Of a DNA stretch of 64,000 nucleotides, positions 12,190-25,930 are shown piece after piece; positions within the stretch are counted from its first letter, which is position 1, and the number at the start of each line of letters is the position of its first letter. The notes beneath the pieces are model-generated. The model was not told where the DNA came from, did not search any database, and was given only the letters and a program-made list of their open reading frames with translations. Both the position numbers and the translations under genes were made by a program. Source of the stretch: Ampelomyces quisqualis (Eukaryota > Ascomycota > Dothideomycetes > Pleosporales > Phaeosphaeriaceae); assembly GCA_018398575.1 (NCBI GenBank), contig JAGTXZ010000002.1:188501-252500 (forward strand). The letters are read 5' to 3'.

Positions 12190-15100
12190 TTCCTTTGCTA
12201 TCTATTTTTGTTCTTGTAGATACTTTAAAGCTATTCTAACAACTTTGTATTTAGATCTGTTAAAGTTTAGGTTTTTAACAATACGTACTCTAACAGCTCT
12301 TTAGCGCGTCTCTGCTAATTGTTCTAAATCCAAATTTTTATCCTTATCTATCTTAGTAGCGTTCTTAAGCCTCTTAGAACACCAGCGCGCTACTAATTCT
12401 CCTACTAGTTGTAGGATGTCCTGCCTATAGCTAGGGAGCGCCTAGTCTTTAGTCTTGTTAGTAGATAGGTTCTTGTCAATAAGCTTTAGTTCTATTTCCG
12501 TGCGCTAATAGAACTTCTTTAACCTGTTGCCTAGCGTGTAGCTTTAAAACAGTGCTCTATTAAGCTCCTTAAGGTTGTACTACCCCTTCTCTCTAACTTT
12601 ATGTATCCTAAATAGCTCCTGCTACTTTAGAAAGAACTTGCTAAGCACTAATCAGTTGTTGTTATAGTAGGAATCCCTAAGTAGAACCAAGTTGCTAACC
12701 TTTAGTTTGTCTGTTCTAGTAACTCTGTTCTTATTAAAGTAGTCCTTGTTGTTATTTCTTAGTCAGACTGTTCTAGCAATAGATTCCTGCAACCTAATAT
12801 CTCTCTTTTTAAATTAACAAGCCCTTATAGCTAGAAGCAAAGCAGTATTAGTTACTTCTTTTTAAGGCAAAGTCTGCTAGGTTAGTATACACAATTTAAT
12901 AGGCAGTACGTGCTTACAACTACATGTAAGAAACGCTAGGGTCTCTCTAGTCGCACGCTTAACACTAGTCTAATTAGCCTATAAAACGCAGTCTAAGTAG
13001 TTAACCTATATCCTGCTAAGCTTCTTTAAGGCATCTACTATTAGCGCGTGTCCTTGTTTAATTAAGCCTTAACCCTGTAGATAATAGGCGCTAGCTACTA
13101 CTCTATAGATTCTAAATTGCTGTTGCAAGTCAATTAGTAGATGCTTGTTTTTAGGCCCTCTATTAATTAAAATTTTGAGTAGTAGGCCCTATTAGTAGAA
13201 GACTTTTCTTTCTAGAAACTTAACAATAGATGCTAAGTCTGCGTTCAATAGGGCTTTAGCTTTAGCCTACTGCGTTGTAGTGCATTAGGCTACTACAAGG
13301 AACTTCTTACCTCTAGCTAGGGGCATATAGACTACGTCTATAGATATCTAGCTAAAGGGCATTGTTAGAGAGGTTGTTGGCTAAAGTTCCTCTTAAACTG
13401 TTGCTAAGGCGTGTACTTAACACTCTAGGCATAACTTAACGTAGGACTTAACATCCTTATATTGTCCTTCTTAATAATAACGCGCCTAAACTTTGCGCTA
13501 TATACTTTCTTTCCTACAGTGTCCTGCTTTATTGTGCATAGCTTTAATAATAGCTAAACGTTTATTAGGTTTGTCTACAATTTGCTGTAGCAGGCGCCCT
13601 CTAGTTAGTATTAAGAATAGATGCCTTTCTCTTACTGTTAATTTAAGTGCTCTCCTTGTAAACTTTTTTATTTTAGCTCTTAAAAGACTATTAGGCTAAC
13701 AGTAGAATAGAATCTAACAAGCCTAAGCCTAAGATTCTTTGTTATAGGCTTTATCTAATAGTTAGTCTTTAAAGCTAAGATTAGCTTTACAGCTACTATA
13801 ACGTAGGTTAGCTGCGCGCAGGTGTAGGGCAATAGTAAGCTGTACTAAATTTAAATAAGCGTTAATAAAGTCCTTAATATCTTTCTCTAGCTTATTAGGT
13901 AGCTCTTACCCTAGTTCCTTAGGTCTTTGTAAAAGGGCATTAGCTACTACGTTTCTCTTGCCTTGAATATAGACTATGTTAAATTCTTATATATTAAGGA
14001 GCGCTAGCTACTGCGTAACAAGGGCTCTTAGCAAGTTAGTTGCACTTTGCTAAAGCTGTGCAACTAGCGTCTTTGCGTCTGTTTCTATAACAAACTCTAC
14101 TCTGTACAGGTAAGTCTAAAACTTCTTTAGCGCTAGGAGTAAGGCTTTGCATTTATGTTTTCCTAAGTCCTAATTTTGTTTAGACTTAGACTAAACTTTA
14201 CTTTTATACTAGATAGGGTGCTAATAACCCTTTAGATCTAGCTGCATAAGAACTGCGCCCTAACCTTTTTAACTACTATTAACAGACACAACAATTAGGA
14301 GTAACAGCTTATTATAAGAGATAGAGATAAGCGCTAGTGTAGAACATAGCGCGTGCTTTAATTTATCTATTGCGCCCTACTGTTCTAAGGACTACTTAAA
14401 GAGCGCATTTTTGCGTAGCAGGCAGAATAGCAGTTCTAAAATAATGCTAAAATACTTAATCTACACTTTGTAATACACGCATATACTAATAAATATTTAA
14501 ACGTCTTTTTAGTCTCTGCAGGGCAGCTAGAAGAGTATCTTCTTAATTTTCTTATAGTTAAGATATTAGCTAGCAGCGTTAACACAATAGCCTACCACAA
14601 TTATAGATATATAACAGAAGTCTGATTTGTAGCCTAATATTATAGCTCCTGCGCGCTTAATGTTTGCTAGAATAGCGTCTATATTGCAGAGATGCTCTGC
14701 AACGTACTTTCTAATACCTAGTTTAATCTCTATTCTATTATAGTAAGACTTTAGTCCCTTAATGCAAACGTTATCTAGGTAAGATCTACAGCGCTCTAGA
14801 ATGTAATCTTAGCATATTTTAGTTATAACGCGTACAAATTTAGCAACAGAATTCGTTGTACCTATAGGCAGTGTGCACTAGCGTACTAGTCTAATAGGTG
14901 TATAGAACGCTGTTATATCTCAGAAGTCCTTATGCAGCTCTACTTAGTTATATCCTAAGAAGAAATTAAGCAAGCTTATAATTACGCAACTAGCAAAATC
15001 TTCTACAAATTTATCTAGATTAAGCAGTAGGTTCGCGTTGCAAATTATAACCTTGTTAATCTTTTACGCGTTGTTAATAAGCTAATATCCTTTATCTTTC

Positions 15101-15900
15101 TTAGCTACTAGAAACTATAGGTTTCAGTATTAACTTCTGCACAGTTTAAGAGCCCCTTAGTTAATCTGCTTCTGTACCATTTTAACTACTACTTCTCTAA
15201 GTTTTTAGGGAATAGGGAATTAATTAGCTTGCTACGCCTTGTAAGAAACAGTGTTAATTTTAATTAGAAGTACCACCTTATAGCTAACCTGTCCTGATTT
15301 ACTAAAGTCCTAGGCTAGAGCAGCTTCCTATTGGTACAGTAGCTTCTCTAGTATGGCTTGTTCTTGTAAGAGCAGATCTAGAGAGATTTTTATTTTTAAC
15401 AGGCGTTCTAACGTAAGCCTTGTACCTCTAGGGAACTTTGCGTATTGTAGCTTAAAGTAGCTTAAGAATAGAGTGTTCTCCTTATTTAGTACCTGTTAAA
15501 TGCGCGCACGCTCTTTCCAATCTTTATACCTGCTAATATCTCTTAGGGCCTGTCCTAAGTTGTCTACTAGCTAGACCTTTTAAGCTTTTTGCTTGTGCAA
15601 AGTGCTAACGTTAAAGAAGATGTTGTTTAATTATAGATTAGTTGTGCGCTTTAGCTAAATTGTTATTACTTTAACAGGTAACTCCTTCTTACTAGTTGTT
15701 TTACTAAGCTCTTGCTCCCAGAAGCTCTTAGCACTAATATTAATCTTAAGACTCTAAGGGAGCCGCCTTACAACACTCGCTATAATATTTTAAGAGTAGT
15801 AGCCTACGCTATTGCTAACAAGCATATACATTCTATTGCTGTTACTAATAATAATAGATCTGTTAGGCCCTGCGCCTATAGTGCCTACACCTAGCTACTA
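12190..15900 (-). pseudogene. Element C pol: RT, RNase H, integrase
   Basis: Minus-strand translation of about 15,120-14,880 gives FLVAKKDKG, then a LDKFVEDFAS and NFFLGYNQV series ending TAFYTPI. This is the RT type in which FSGYDQ and TAFxTPxG precede the active site. About 14,820-14,700 continues with TNSVAKFV-like and RCRSYLDN motifs. About 14,300-13,990 carries the RNase H-like block that B shows at 7435-7510. Integrase should occupy about 13,750-12,200; there I rely on order and on the matching + strand copy in B (20,037-21,950). Many RIP stops. Confidence 0.72.
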
Positions 15901-16239
15901 GAAGAACTGTGTTTTTAAAGGAATAATTAGTAATAAAGATTTCTGTTAGAGCTACTCTGTTGCTAACTTTATTGCTAGCCAATTATTGCTTAGAGTATTA
16001 GGGTCTAGTTGAAGCTGTGTTAAGTTCAATTAATAGTTCTGGTTCAGCTGTGCAACAGGTTTAGATAAGAGTAAAACGCTAGCAATTACACTCCCCTAAC
16101 GTTTCCTACAAGAGGCCTAGAGTAGAGTTCTAGCGCGTTAATCTAATTGCCCCTTGTGCACACAAATCTTGTACTGTGTTTACTATCCTTACTAAAGATT
16201 TAGCAGTAAGTTAGCCTATTGGTAGCGTACTTAATTCTG

Positions 16240-16510
16240 GCTTAAGCGTCTGTTAGAAAGAGATTGCCTAGGATAATTGGGTTTGTGCACTCCTTAAGGA
16301 TAAAGAAGCTAGTGCAGATTTTAATCCTCCTAATAGTAATAGGTACTCTCTATATAATGCCTAAGAACTCTTTAGTTAAACTGTTTGCTACTACTATCTT
16401 TGCAGTTCTTATACTCTTTAGCAGAGATGTAATTAGAAGCATAGCTTGTTCTGCTATTTCTCTTTTTATAGTGTTAAGCTTTGCGCCAGAGTTAATAAGG
16501 CTAAGAAACT
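16240..16510 (-). pseudogene. Element C aspartic protease domain
   Basis: Minus-strand reading gives INSGAKLNTIKREIAEQA near the start and CTNPIILGN near the end. These correspond to the D-S-G-A catalytic motif and the I-L-G-N-P second motif of retroviral-type aspartic proteases in gypsy polyproteins. The catalytic Asp is read as Asn (GAT/GAC to AAT/AAC), an expected RIP change that would abolish activity. An 82-codon + strand open frame over the same bases is its shadow. Confidence 0.75.
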
Positions 16511-18300
16511 AGGTCCCCTTGATGTTAATAGGTACTTTTAGGCACTCCCTCCTAAGGTGCTCTACGCCTAAGGCTTAATTATACTCTCTCTAACAGTAAG
16601 TAGGCTTGCAGAAGTCCTTGTTAGCGGCAAGCTTAAGGCCTAGTTCTTTATTGCGTTAGATGTACTTTTTAATCTAGCTAATCTCTAGGTCTAACTAGTG
16701 TTTAGTATTAATACTAAAGTACTTACTTACTTTTCTATTTACTGCCTTAACTAGCACGTAGTCTAGGAGTAAGCTCTAGGTTAGTAAGTTAACACTAGCA
16801 CTTATAGTAGGTTAGTCTTTATCTAAGTTTTTGTTAGCGCTTTTAACTATTGTGTAGCGTGTTAGGGCGACTAAAAGGTCCTTAAACTTAGCTGGCGTGT
16901 AGCTTGCTTGAAACAGTTTCTTCTTAACCTCTAGCATGTTGCTAATAACAGTCTTAAGTAGTAATAGAACTAGGGTGTTAAGGATGCGTTAGATAACTAA
17001 TTGGGCGTTAGCCTTAAACTTCTAGACTAGCTGCTGCTTCTTTAGGTTCTTTTCCTTTTGCTCTACTGCGTAGGTAGGCTTTAACAGCCCTTTAGTTAGT
17101 TAGGTAACATCCTCTATTTCTACATCTCTTAATCTATTGTTGCTTGCGAATCAAACTAAGTAGTCTTGGCCTAGCTTCTTACTAATAAAGTAGCTGTTAT
17201 CTTTGTCTCTGTAACCTTTTAAGTGCAGGATCCTATTAACTAGTTTCTAAGGTAGTTTCTAAACCTAAACCTAACTGTATATAGGCTGACTGTTACTACG
17301 CTTTGCTTAGTTTTAGCTAATAACTATAGCTGATACTAAGCTGCTGTTAGTAAAGAGTTCCTTAGATTTAGTTGTAAGGCAGTCTAACATGTCCTAATAC
17401 TTGTTGCAGTTTGCTTCTAACAACGCTCCTAAGGTGTTAGGTACTAACTGTATAGAGACTGCGTTATTCTTAATAGGAATAGAGGGACTAGGTCTGCCTA
17501 TAAACTCAGATTTAACCTTAAGAGAGTTAACGTTACGTTTTAGAAAGCGCCTCTTAATCTTAGCTGAAATAGTCTTAGCCTATTGTGCGTTGCTAAGGCT
17601 AGTAACTCTGCCCTATAGATTGTTAGGCGTCTCCTATTAGAGCATGTTGCGTTTGTTAAGGAAGCACTAGCTGTTAGTAATAAAGCCTCTTAGTGTTAGG
17701 CAGTTCTGCTTTAAATGCCTAGTCTTATTACAAACCTAACAGTTTATTCTAAAGCTGCTTGGTAGTCCTCTGCTAGGACGTTCCTGCTGGTAACTCTAAT
17801 TGTTGTTTAAGTAGCTATAGTTCTAGCTGTTGCGCTAATAGTTATTATTCCTCTATGCTTGCTGCTATTGCCTGTAGTTCTAATAGCCTTGGTTCTATAG
17901 GGCTGGCTAAGGTATATACAGTTGTAGGGCTCTTAATTGCTCTTTAGTTTGCTTGCGAACTAAGGCATAAATAACTAGATTGTTTATAAGCTTTGCTTTG
18001 CGAGAGGTCTATTGCATGCTCTATAGCTGCTGCTTAATAGTTATTTGGTTAAGCCTAAGCTGTAGCATCTTATCTACAAGGTTATTTACTTTGTTCTTTA
18101 TAGGCGCTGCACTAGAAGGAGCTTGCTCGCGCTGGTTCCTAGATAAGGCGCTCTTTGTTAGCAACTAAAGGGTAGCAGGTTAGAAGTTTGTTCTTAGCTT
18201 AATTCTAGGTTTAAAGTTGTTTTGTTGCAGTAGGGCTAATAGTTGTTTAGCTACTAGTTCTACTTTAAACTCTACTTCTAGTTTAAAGGCTCTTATAGCT
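16510..18300 (-). pseudogene. Element C gag-pol linker region
   Basis: Lies between gag and protease on the minus strand. Composition and strand agree with a continuing polyprotein, but stops interrupt every frame and I recognise no domain. A zinc knuckle would be expected here; I did not find a clear CCHC. Confidence 0.4.
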
Positions 18301-19100
18301 TCTGCTGGATTTAACATGCGCACTTCTTCCTCTACTTCTAGGCGCTTTGCCAGATAGTTTTAGATCTTTTTGTACTTGAAGTCCTTTAGGGTGTCTGTTT
18401 TTAGGCTAAACTTCTCTAGGATCTTTGTTGCGTATTAGAGCGGCAGTCTCTTAACAAGGTAGTAGCCGCAACAGTCCTTATTAATAGTGCCTACTTTAAT
18501 ACACCTTTTACTGCAGATTTAAAAGTCCTGCAGGTAGTCTCTAATCTTTAGGTCTAATTTTATTTGGCACTAACCTAGCTAGTGTTTAAAGTACTCTATA
18601 CGCTCTTCCTGTTAACTTTTGTTATTGTTTCTAAAGCGTTGTTAGAGGCTATTGCGGAGCTTTCTCTACAAGTAGTTATCCTGGGCTTCTGCATACTCTT
18701 TAGACGCCTGTATAATAGTCCTCTGTCTCAGCTTATAGTAGGCTACTAGTCTGTTAATTATCATCTGGTCTGTAAAGCTATAGTACTTTAAGAAGTCCTT
18801 AAAGCGCTCTAGAAAGTCTGTGACGTTAGTCCTATCAAACAACAGCATGTTTTCTGCTAGGTAAGACAGCAACTGCGTTGTGTATAATAGGGGCTGCACT
18901 TAGTTAAGAGACTCTGCTAGCATCTAAAGAGCCCTTAACATTAAGTTATCTTAGCCTATGCTTTTGCGCCTAGAGTGCTCTTCTAATAGCTGTTTAGCCT
19001 GCTCCTCTAGCGCACTACTTATATTTGCGCTAGCTTCTCTTATTAACTCTACAGGCGTTAGTAGTAGAGCTTCTTGTCTGTTAGGGTATTTAAGGCGTTA
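18300..19100 (-). pseudogene. Element C gag
   Basis: A 77-codon stretch (18,899-18,666) is still open. It encodes a hydrophilic helical segment containing NVTDFLERFKDF, DQMIINRLVAYY and QASKEYAEAQD. This is the style of the capsid-type gag domain in fungal gypsy elements of this RT type. Flanking sequence on the same strand continues with stops. Position close to the 5' LTR agrees with gag. Confidence 0.65.
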
Positions 19101-19850
19101 ACAGCTTAATGTGCTGTTAAGCAGTTCTGTATTATCTCTGCGTTGCTTTTGTAGGCTGCCTGAATAGTAGTTAGAGCTTATTTAAATAAACTAAAGAAGA
19201 GCAATAGCCTAAAAGACTAGAATTAAGGTTACTGCTTTGTGTAGGGTTGCTGAAAAACTAAAGGCTTAAGCTTTTCTAATATCTAATAGCGCTTCTGTTG
19301 TAAAGTCTACTAATTTCTTCCTAATTTCTTTATACTCGCTGTCTAAGCAATTGTTAATTTCCTCTTCCTTCTAACTACCTATTTTAATGTCTTTCTTAGT
19401 CTGCTCTTAGTTGTTTTTACTGCTCTAGAACTTCCTTAGTATACTATATGCTTAGTAGGGCGCAATAACTTTGCGCTTTTGCTTAGCCTAATACAGCTTC
19501 AGCTGCAGCTTGCGTCTTGCTCCTTTAGCTATTGCTCTGCTTTTTAGAGTCTGCTCAATCCTCCTTCTGACTTAGTTCTGGTAGTAGCTAATCTAGGTAC
19601 TTTAGATAGGCGTTGCTCTAGATCCTACTTTCTGTTCCTCTAATCTCAGAGTATTAACTCTATGTCCTCAGAATAGATACTAATTATATTCTGAAGAGAA
19701 CTGTAGCAGCTTGCCAAATACTTGTTAGACTGTTAAGTTCCTGCAATTCCTAGGTTACAAGGACTACAGAAGAGCGTAGGTGTATGCGCAGGTGCGCAGC
19801 CTCCTAAGGCCTAGGCTAATAGAAATTTAGAGTTGTAATCAGTTGCTATA

Positions 19851-20036
19851 TGTAGTAGAGCGTTGTTTACCTCTAAGGCCTATTAGATTTGATATAGAAT
19901 TAAATATATTATTATTAGGTGTGTGTGTTGTAGGTTGTTCTGTCCTCTAATAGCCCTTTAGCTATTGTATCTTGTCTATGCCCTTAGCCGTGCCCCAAGC
20001 GTTCTTCAGACTTACTTCTTATGTTACTTTACTACA
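19851..20036 (-). repeat. Element C 5' LTR (right)
   Basis: 186 bp, begins TGTAGTAGAGCG and ends TTTACTACA, followed by ATAG. It is the less mutated of the C pair at several sites. Bases 19,100-19,850 between it and gag are untranslated or leader sequence with no recognised gene. Confidence 0.92.
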
Positions 20037-21950
20037 ATAGGAATTTAATATAGTTTATATTAAAGGCAAGAAAAACGTAGTAGCTAACGCTCTTTTAAGA
20101 AGATCTAAGAAGCTAGGGTAAGAGCTACCTAATAAGCTAGAGAAGAATATTAAGGATTTTATTAACGCTTATTTAAATTTAGTACAGCTTAATATTGCTC
20201 TATAGCTGCGCGTATCTAATCTACGTTATAGAGCATATAAGGCTAACGTTAGTTTTAAAGAAAACCTACTAGATAAAGCCTAAAGCAAAGAGTCTTAGGC
20301 GCAGGCTTAATAGATTCTATTCTACTGCTAGCCTAATAGTCTTTTAAAAGCTAAAATAAAAAAGTTTACAAGAAGAGCACTTAAATTAACAGTAAAAAAG
20401 AAGCACCTTTTCTTAAAACTAACTAGAAAACGCCTACTACAGTAAATTATACATAAACCTAATAAACGTTTAGCTATTATTAAAGCTATGCACAATAAAT
20501 TAGGATACTAGAGAAAGAAAGGCATATAGCGTAAAGTGTAAGCGCGTTATTATTAGAAAGGACAATATAAGAATATTAAGTTCTACGTTAAGTTATGCTT
20601 AGAGTGTTAAGTATACGCCTTAGCAATAGTTTAAGAGGAACTCTAGCTAACAACCTCTTTAATAATACTCTTTAGCTAAATATTAATAGACGTAGTTTAC
20701 ATACCTTTAGCTAGAGGCAAGAAGTTTCTTGTAGTAGCCTAATATACTATAATACAGTAGGTTAAAGCTAAAGCCTTATTAAACGCAGACTTAGTATCTA
20801 TTATTAAGTTTTAAGAATAAAAAGTCTTGTGCTAATAGAGCTTACTACTCAAAATTTCAGTTAATAAAGACTCTAAAAATAAGTATTTACTAACTAACCT
20901 GCCACAGCAATTTAGAATCTATAAAGTAGTAGCTAGCTTCTATTATCTATAGAGTTAAGGCTTAATTAAACAAGAACACGCGCTAATAGTAGATGCCTTA
21001 AAGAAGCTTAGCGGGATATAGGTTAACTACTTAGACTAAGTTCTATAGGCTAATTAGACTAGTGTTAAGTATATAACTAAAGAGACTCTAGCTTTTCTTA
21101 TATATAGTTGTAAGCACGTACTACCTATTAAATTGTGTATACTAACCTAGCAGACTCTACTCTAGAAAGAAGTAACTAATACTACTTTACTCTTAGCTAT
21201 AAGAGCTTATTAATTTAAAAAGAGAGATATTAGGTTGCAAGAGTCTATTACTAGAACAGTCTTACTAAGAAATAACAACAAGAACTACTTTATTAAGAAC
21301 AGAGTTACTAGAGTAGACAAACTAAAAGTTAGTAACTTAGTTTTGCTTAGAGATTTCTACTATAACAATAACTAATTAGTGCTTAGTAAGTTTTTTCCAA
21401 AATAGTAAGGGCCTTGTAGGATATATAAGGTAAGAGACAAGAGCTAGTATAACCTTAAGAAACTTAATAGAGCACTGTTTTAAAGTTACACACTAGGCAA
21501 CAGACTAAAAAAGTTCTATTAGTGTACTAAAATAGAGCTACAGCTTATTAACTAGAGCCTATCTACTAACAAGACTAAAGACTAGGCACTCTCTAGCTAT
21601 AGGCAGGACATCTTACAACTAGTAGGAGAATTAGTAACGCACTAGTGTTCTAAAAGGTTCAAGAACTCTACTAAGGTAGATAAAGATAAAAAATTAGATT
21701 TAAAACAATTAGCAGAGACGCGCTAAAGAGCTATTGGAGTGCGCATTGTAAAAAACCTTAACTTTAATAGATCTAAATACAAAGTTGTTAAAATAGCTTT
21801 AAAGCATCTATAAGAACAAAAGTAAATAATAAGAAAAGCTACATTATACAGTAACCTATAATAATCCTACAGGTCTTCTAAAACAATACTATTAAGTTTA
21901 ATCTATGCATTTACTATTTAGAAGCTATATTAGCGCAACACTACAAGGTA
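20037..21950 (+). pseudogene. Element B integrase region of pol
   Basis: Plus-strand coding remnant. It opens with a VYIKGKKNVVANAL-type stretch (about 20,050-20,090), the sequence that links RNase H to integrase in gypsy elements, then a long degraded region equivalent to 13,900-12,150 of element C. Stops are frequent. Individual catalytic residues of the integrase could not be placed with confidence. Confidence 0.6.
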
Positions 21951-21959
21951 TTTAAGCCT

Positions 21960-24900
21960 AAACTTCTAAATATACTAAAGCTTTAGAAGAAGTAGCAGCA
22001 TTATTGCTAGCATTAACAGGTACATTAAGGTTAACCTCTAGCTTATTCTTATTATTAACAGTATTCTTAGCAACAGTATCTATAGACTTACTAGCTTTAT
22101 CTTTAGACCTAGATTTAGAATCTAGTTTAACAGCCTAACTAGGATTAAAATTAGAGTTACTATTATTAGAAAGCTCTAGCAGCTCTTTAGTTACACAAGA
22201 TCTTCTACTATAATAGCTCTTGTTATTAGCTGTATTGCGCAGCAGCCTACTCTAAACAAACAAACTCTAATTAAACCTTATAGTAGCCTAGTAGGTTAAA
22301 ACAAGAAACTGTAAGCAAGACGCATATTTTCTAAAACTCTATGCAGTAAGAATAGGCAGCGTTAGCAGAATATTACAGGCGTTAAGGCTATTTTAATTAA
22401 TTTAGTCTTTATATTAAAGGAGTTTAACTAGATAGCTAGCATACATCTACTTTCTTCTATAAGCTTAGAAGATAGAGCGCAGTTAACAAGCAGCAGAAAA
22501 AGGTTTTTTCTATTAGTTTTAACTTTAAAAAGTATGTGCTAGAGCTAAGTAATAACCTTAATAGTAATTTAGCTAAATAATATTACTATAACTATTAATA
22601 AATTAGTCTAAAACAGCTAATAAGTTATTTTAAAACTACTTACGCTAGTTATAGATAGTATTATAAGAGAAATTAACCTTCTTATAGATATACAGCTTAG
22701 AAGTCTTATTACTATAATAACTAGAAAAGATTAGTTTTGCAAGAGATGTCTAAGTAACAGACTAAGAGGTAGGTAGAGAGGCTGTTAGAGTTAGCGTGTA
22801 ATGCTAGGTAATCTAAGCTTAAAGCTTATTATTACTTATGCCTTAAGTCTTAACTAGCTTACTACAAGCCTAAGAAGTTGTTAGAACTTTAATAGATAAC
22901 TTAGGAAAGCCTAAGTTATTATTAGAGAAGCCTAAGTTGCTGTTAAGGAAGCCTAAGCTATTATTAGAAAAACTAGACAAATCCTTAGAGATTAACTGTG
23001 CTGTATTATAGAACTTATTACTAGACTCTAAAGCAATAGTAATAAGCAAGTATAATAGACGCAGAATTAGGCTGCGTAGGCAATAATTTTAGAGCAACGC
23101 GTGTTTAAGCTGCTAAAGAAGCTTATTAATTATAGCTAGAGCAGCAGTGTTAAGTAAGAATAGTAGAAGAGTTGTTAGTAGAGTTTAAAGAGCTAGTAAA
23201 ATTCTCTTAGCAACCTTAGGCTTAGCAGACAGCTTTCTAAATAGCAGCGACTTAGGCAACAGCCTATACACTACAGCTAAAGCTTTAGCAGCCTTACTAG
23301 ACAGAAGAGGAGTAAAAGAGTGCTACAGGCTACTCTTAAGACTAGGCTATAACTTATAGAGAGGTTAGGAGCAGGCAAAGGCAGCGTTAGGCGTAGTAGA
23401 AAGTAAATAAGCAGGTAATATTAAGCAGCAGCGTAAAAATCTATACTAAGTAAGGTAATTAATAAGCTTAAAAAGAAAGTATAGAAGTATAGGCGTAAAG
23501 GTAAAGTAAAAGATTTAGTAAAAGCCTAAGTAACGCGTAGTTAAAACAACGCGCCTAATAACGCGCTAGTTAGGTAAGAGAAAAACAACAAATACTAGTA
23601 ACAGAGTAGTAGTTAGTGAGAAAATTAGAAAAAAGAAGAGGATTCTTTTTTGTAAAAGAAGAAGAAAGCAGTACTTTCTAGTACAGCTATAAACTCTAAA
23701 AATGCGTTAACAAAAGAGAGTTAATTTTACAGTAAGCTACTATAAAAACAAGATCTATAATAGAACACTCTAATTGTTAGAAAAGTTATTTAGACTACCT
23801 TATCTATTACTTAAGGTATCTATATTAATATCTCTAACTAATAGATTGCTATTACTAGCTTCTAGGCTAGTATTATTAACGCTACGCTTTGCACTAGTTA
23901 AAGGCTTACTAATATTAAGCTAAGCTAAAGCCTTATTAGTAATAGCATTAATAGTATTGTTAGTATTCTTCTTAACATTCTTATTAACTACAGCTAACTT
24001 AGAATCTAACTAAGCCTTCTTATAAGGCAACTTCTTAACTCTATAGCTCTTTATAGATAGACTAGAAATGCGACACTTACTAGGAGATAGAGTGCCTAAG
24101 AGCCTCTTAGAGTTGTAGCTAGCTTTAGAAGAGTTTTTAGAGACCTTGCTAGCATTAAAGACTAGTCTTTAACAAGCTTTTCTAGCTAACAACTTTACAA
24201 AATCTAATAGCCTAGACTTGCTTAGAGCTCTAAAGCTACTAAGTTTCTTTGCTAGAGTTAATAAACTGCAGTTGCGCAAATTCTTAGAAGGCAAGTTATT
24301 AAGAATAAGAGAGCTAGAAGTAATATAAAAGGGCTTAACAGCTCTAGTGCCCTTAACACTGCGCAGAATAACTAGAGCGCCTATAAATAATTAGCAAATA
24401 ACTCTAAGAAACAACAGAAAAGAATAACTAAAAAGGCGTTAGCTAGTTAAAATTTATTAAACACTACTCTTTAGCAGAAAAGAATAAGTAGTTACTATAA
24501 GTACTATTATTTAGTAGCTTACTCTAGAACCTAAACTAAATATATAAGCTAGTAGACTTAAACATCTAACTAGCTCTTACGTAGTAACTATATAAGTGCT
24601 TAGACTTACTTTTAATAGAAGCTATATTAATAGCGCAGTTAGTATAGCTTAAGATTAAGCTCTTAATATAAGCGTTATAGATCTTATGCTTCTTAGCTCT
24701 AGAGTTGTCCTTAAGGCTAAAGTAATTGCTTAGAGTAGAAAGTAACTTGTTAATATACAGAAGTCTATTAGTCTTAATAACTAAGCTTACCTACTTAGCT
24801 CCTAAATAAGAGCTAATAGTAAGTAGTAACAGATAAGGCCTAAATGTTTTTCCTACAGACTTAAGAGCAATAAAGACTAACTAAAGCTTAGCAATAAAAG

Positions 24901-25930
24901 AGCAGCTTAGCTTCCTATCTTTATTAGATTTAACTAGAGCAAATGTTAGTAAATATTTAGTTTAACTTATTAAGAACTAGCACTTACTCTAGTTAATTAT
25001 ATTACTATAGCTAGAATAGTTAACTAGATACCTGTAGACTAAAAAGCTAGTATTTCTACTAGGTTAAGAAATAAGCTTATTCTTTATTATAGCTTAGAGA
25101 TAAAGGTAAGGTGCTAATAGTAGACTAAGAAAGTGTTAGCTACGTATATTAAGAAATCTCTAATTAATTAAAGGCAAAGTGTAAACTAAGTAACTGTTAG
25201 TAGTAGCTAAATTAAGAATGTAATACTTTAATATAAGAATGCAATTAGTTGCTTAAGAAAAGTAGCTAAGTAGGTAAGAAAGCAAAGTAAAGGCTAAAGT
25301 AAAGTAGTGTAGCTAAGTGCAGATAAGTTGCTCTTAAAAGCAAAAGGTAGTAGTAAAGTAGAAGAGTAACAAGTAGATAATGCAAACTAAGCTAGAGCTA
25401 GTTAGAACGCTTGTTAATAAGGTAGAGAAGTTAAGTAGCTAATTGTAATACAGTAGCAGTAAAGCTACGCGTAAGGCAAGTTAAGAAAGAAAGAGGCGTA
25501 GAGTAGGTAGCTAGTAATAAGAGTAATAGAAGACTAAATAATCAGCAGAGTAGCTAAAAGAGAGTAGGGCTAAAGGTAAAGTAAAGTTAACTAGTGCAGA
25601 AGTTGTTGTAATAGGAGTAGTCTAAAGCGTTTGTAGTTGCAACGCAAGGCTGCCTAGGTAACGCTACTATAACACTAGGTAAAGTTAAAATAACATAGGC
25701 TAATAGTACTTTAGCGTTTAGGTAAGAGAGAATTAGTTAGTAATATAAAGAGATAGAAAAAGATTGTAAGCAGGCACTACTTCTTTACTAAAGGCCTGTT
25801 AGTTACTATTTTAGCATTACAAAAAGTTTAGAGTTGTTTTTTCTTAGGAGTTAGTTCTTTTGTTTAAGTATTTTAGTTTTACGTTTAGTATAAAAGAGAA
25901 GAACCCTCTTTCTATAGATTAGGGGGGAGA
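21960..25930 (-). pseudogene. Antisense coding region of element B
   Basis: Inverted copy of 7771-12,070. It begins at the pol end with the reverse complement of the ALVYLEV-ending block 2 and continues through block 1 towards the 3' LTR. Both copies are RIPped at partly different sites, so together they allow comparison of which codons were original. Coding strand is opposite to B's gag-pol. Function unknown. Confidence 0.55.

Larger units (their letters stand above)
7585..20036 (-). mobile_element. Element C: complete 12.5-kb RIPped gypsy element inserted in its own relative
   Basis: Flanked by two 186-bp LTRs (7585-7770 and 19,851-20,036) that differ at about ten positions, all transitions and no indels. 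ATAG flanks both sides as a 4-bp duplication. Gag-pol reads on the minus strand: gag near 19,000-18,300, aspartic protease at 16,510-16,240, RT at 15,350-14,300, RNase H near 14,300-13,900 and integrase near 13,750-12,200. The left third (7771-12,070) holds coding remnants on the + strand, opposite to pol. The host site is the pol of element B, which is the same family; B's sequence continues across the insertion. Unusually long for a gypsy element because of the antisense part. Inactive. Confidence 0.87.

Noticed and set aside
16264..16512. Hydrophobic 82-codon + strand frame that looks like a small membrane protein
   Set aside because: It is the complement of the element C aspartic protease, whose NSGAKLN and PIILGN motifs are on the minus strand.
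12200..19300. Starship-type tyrosine recombinase (DUF3435) captain gene
   Set aside because: The minus-strand motifs found here are gypsy gag, protease and RT; no recombinase Arg-His-x-x-Arg-Tyr series was seen.
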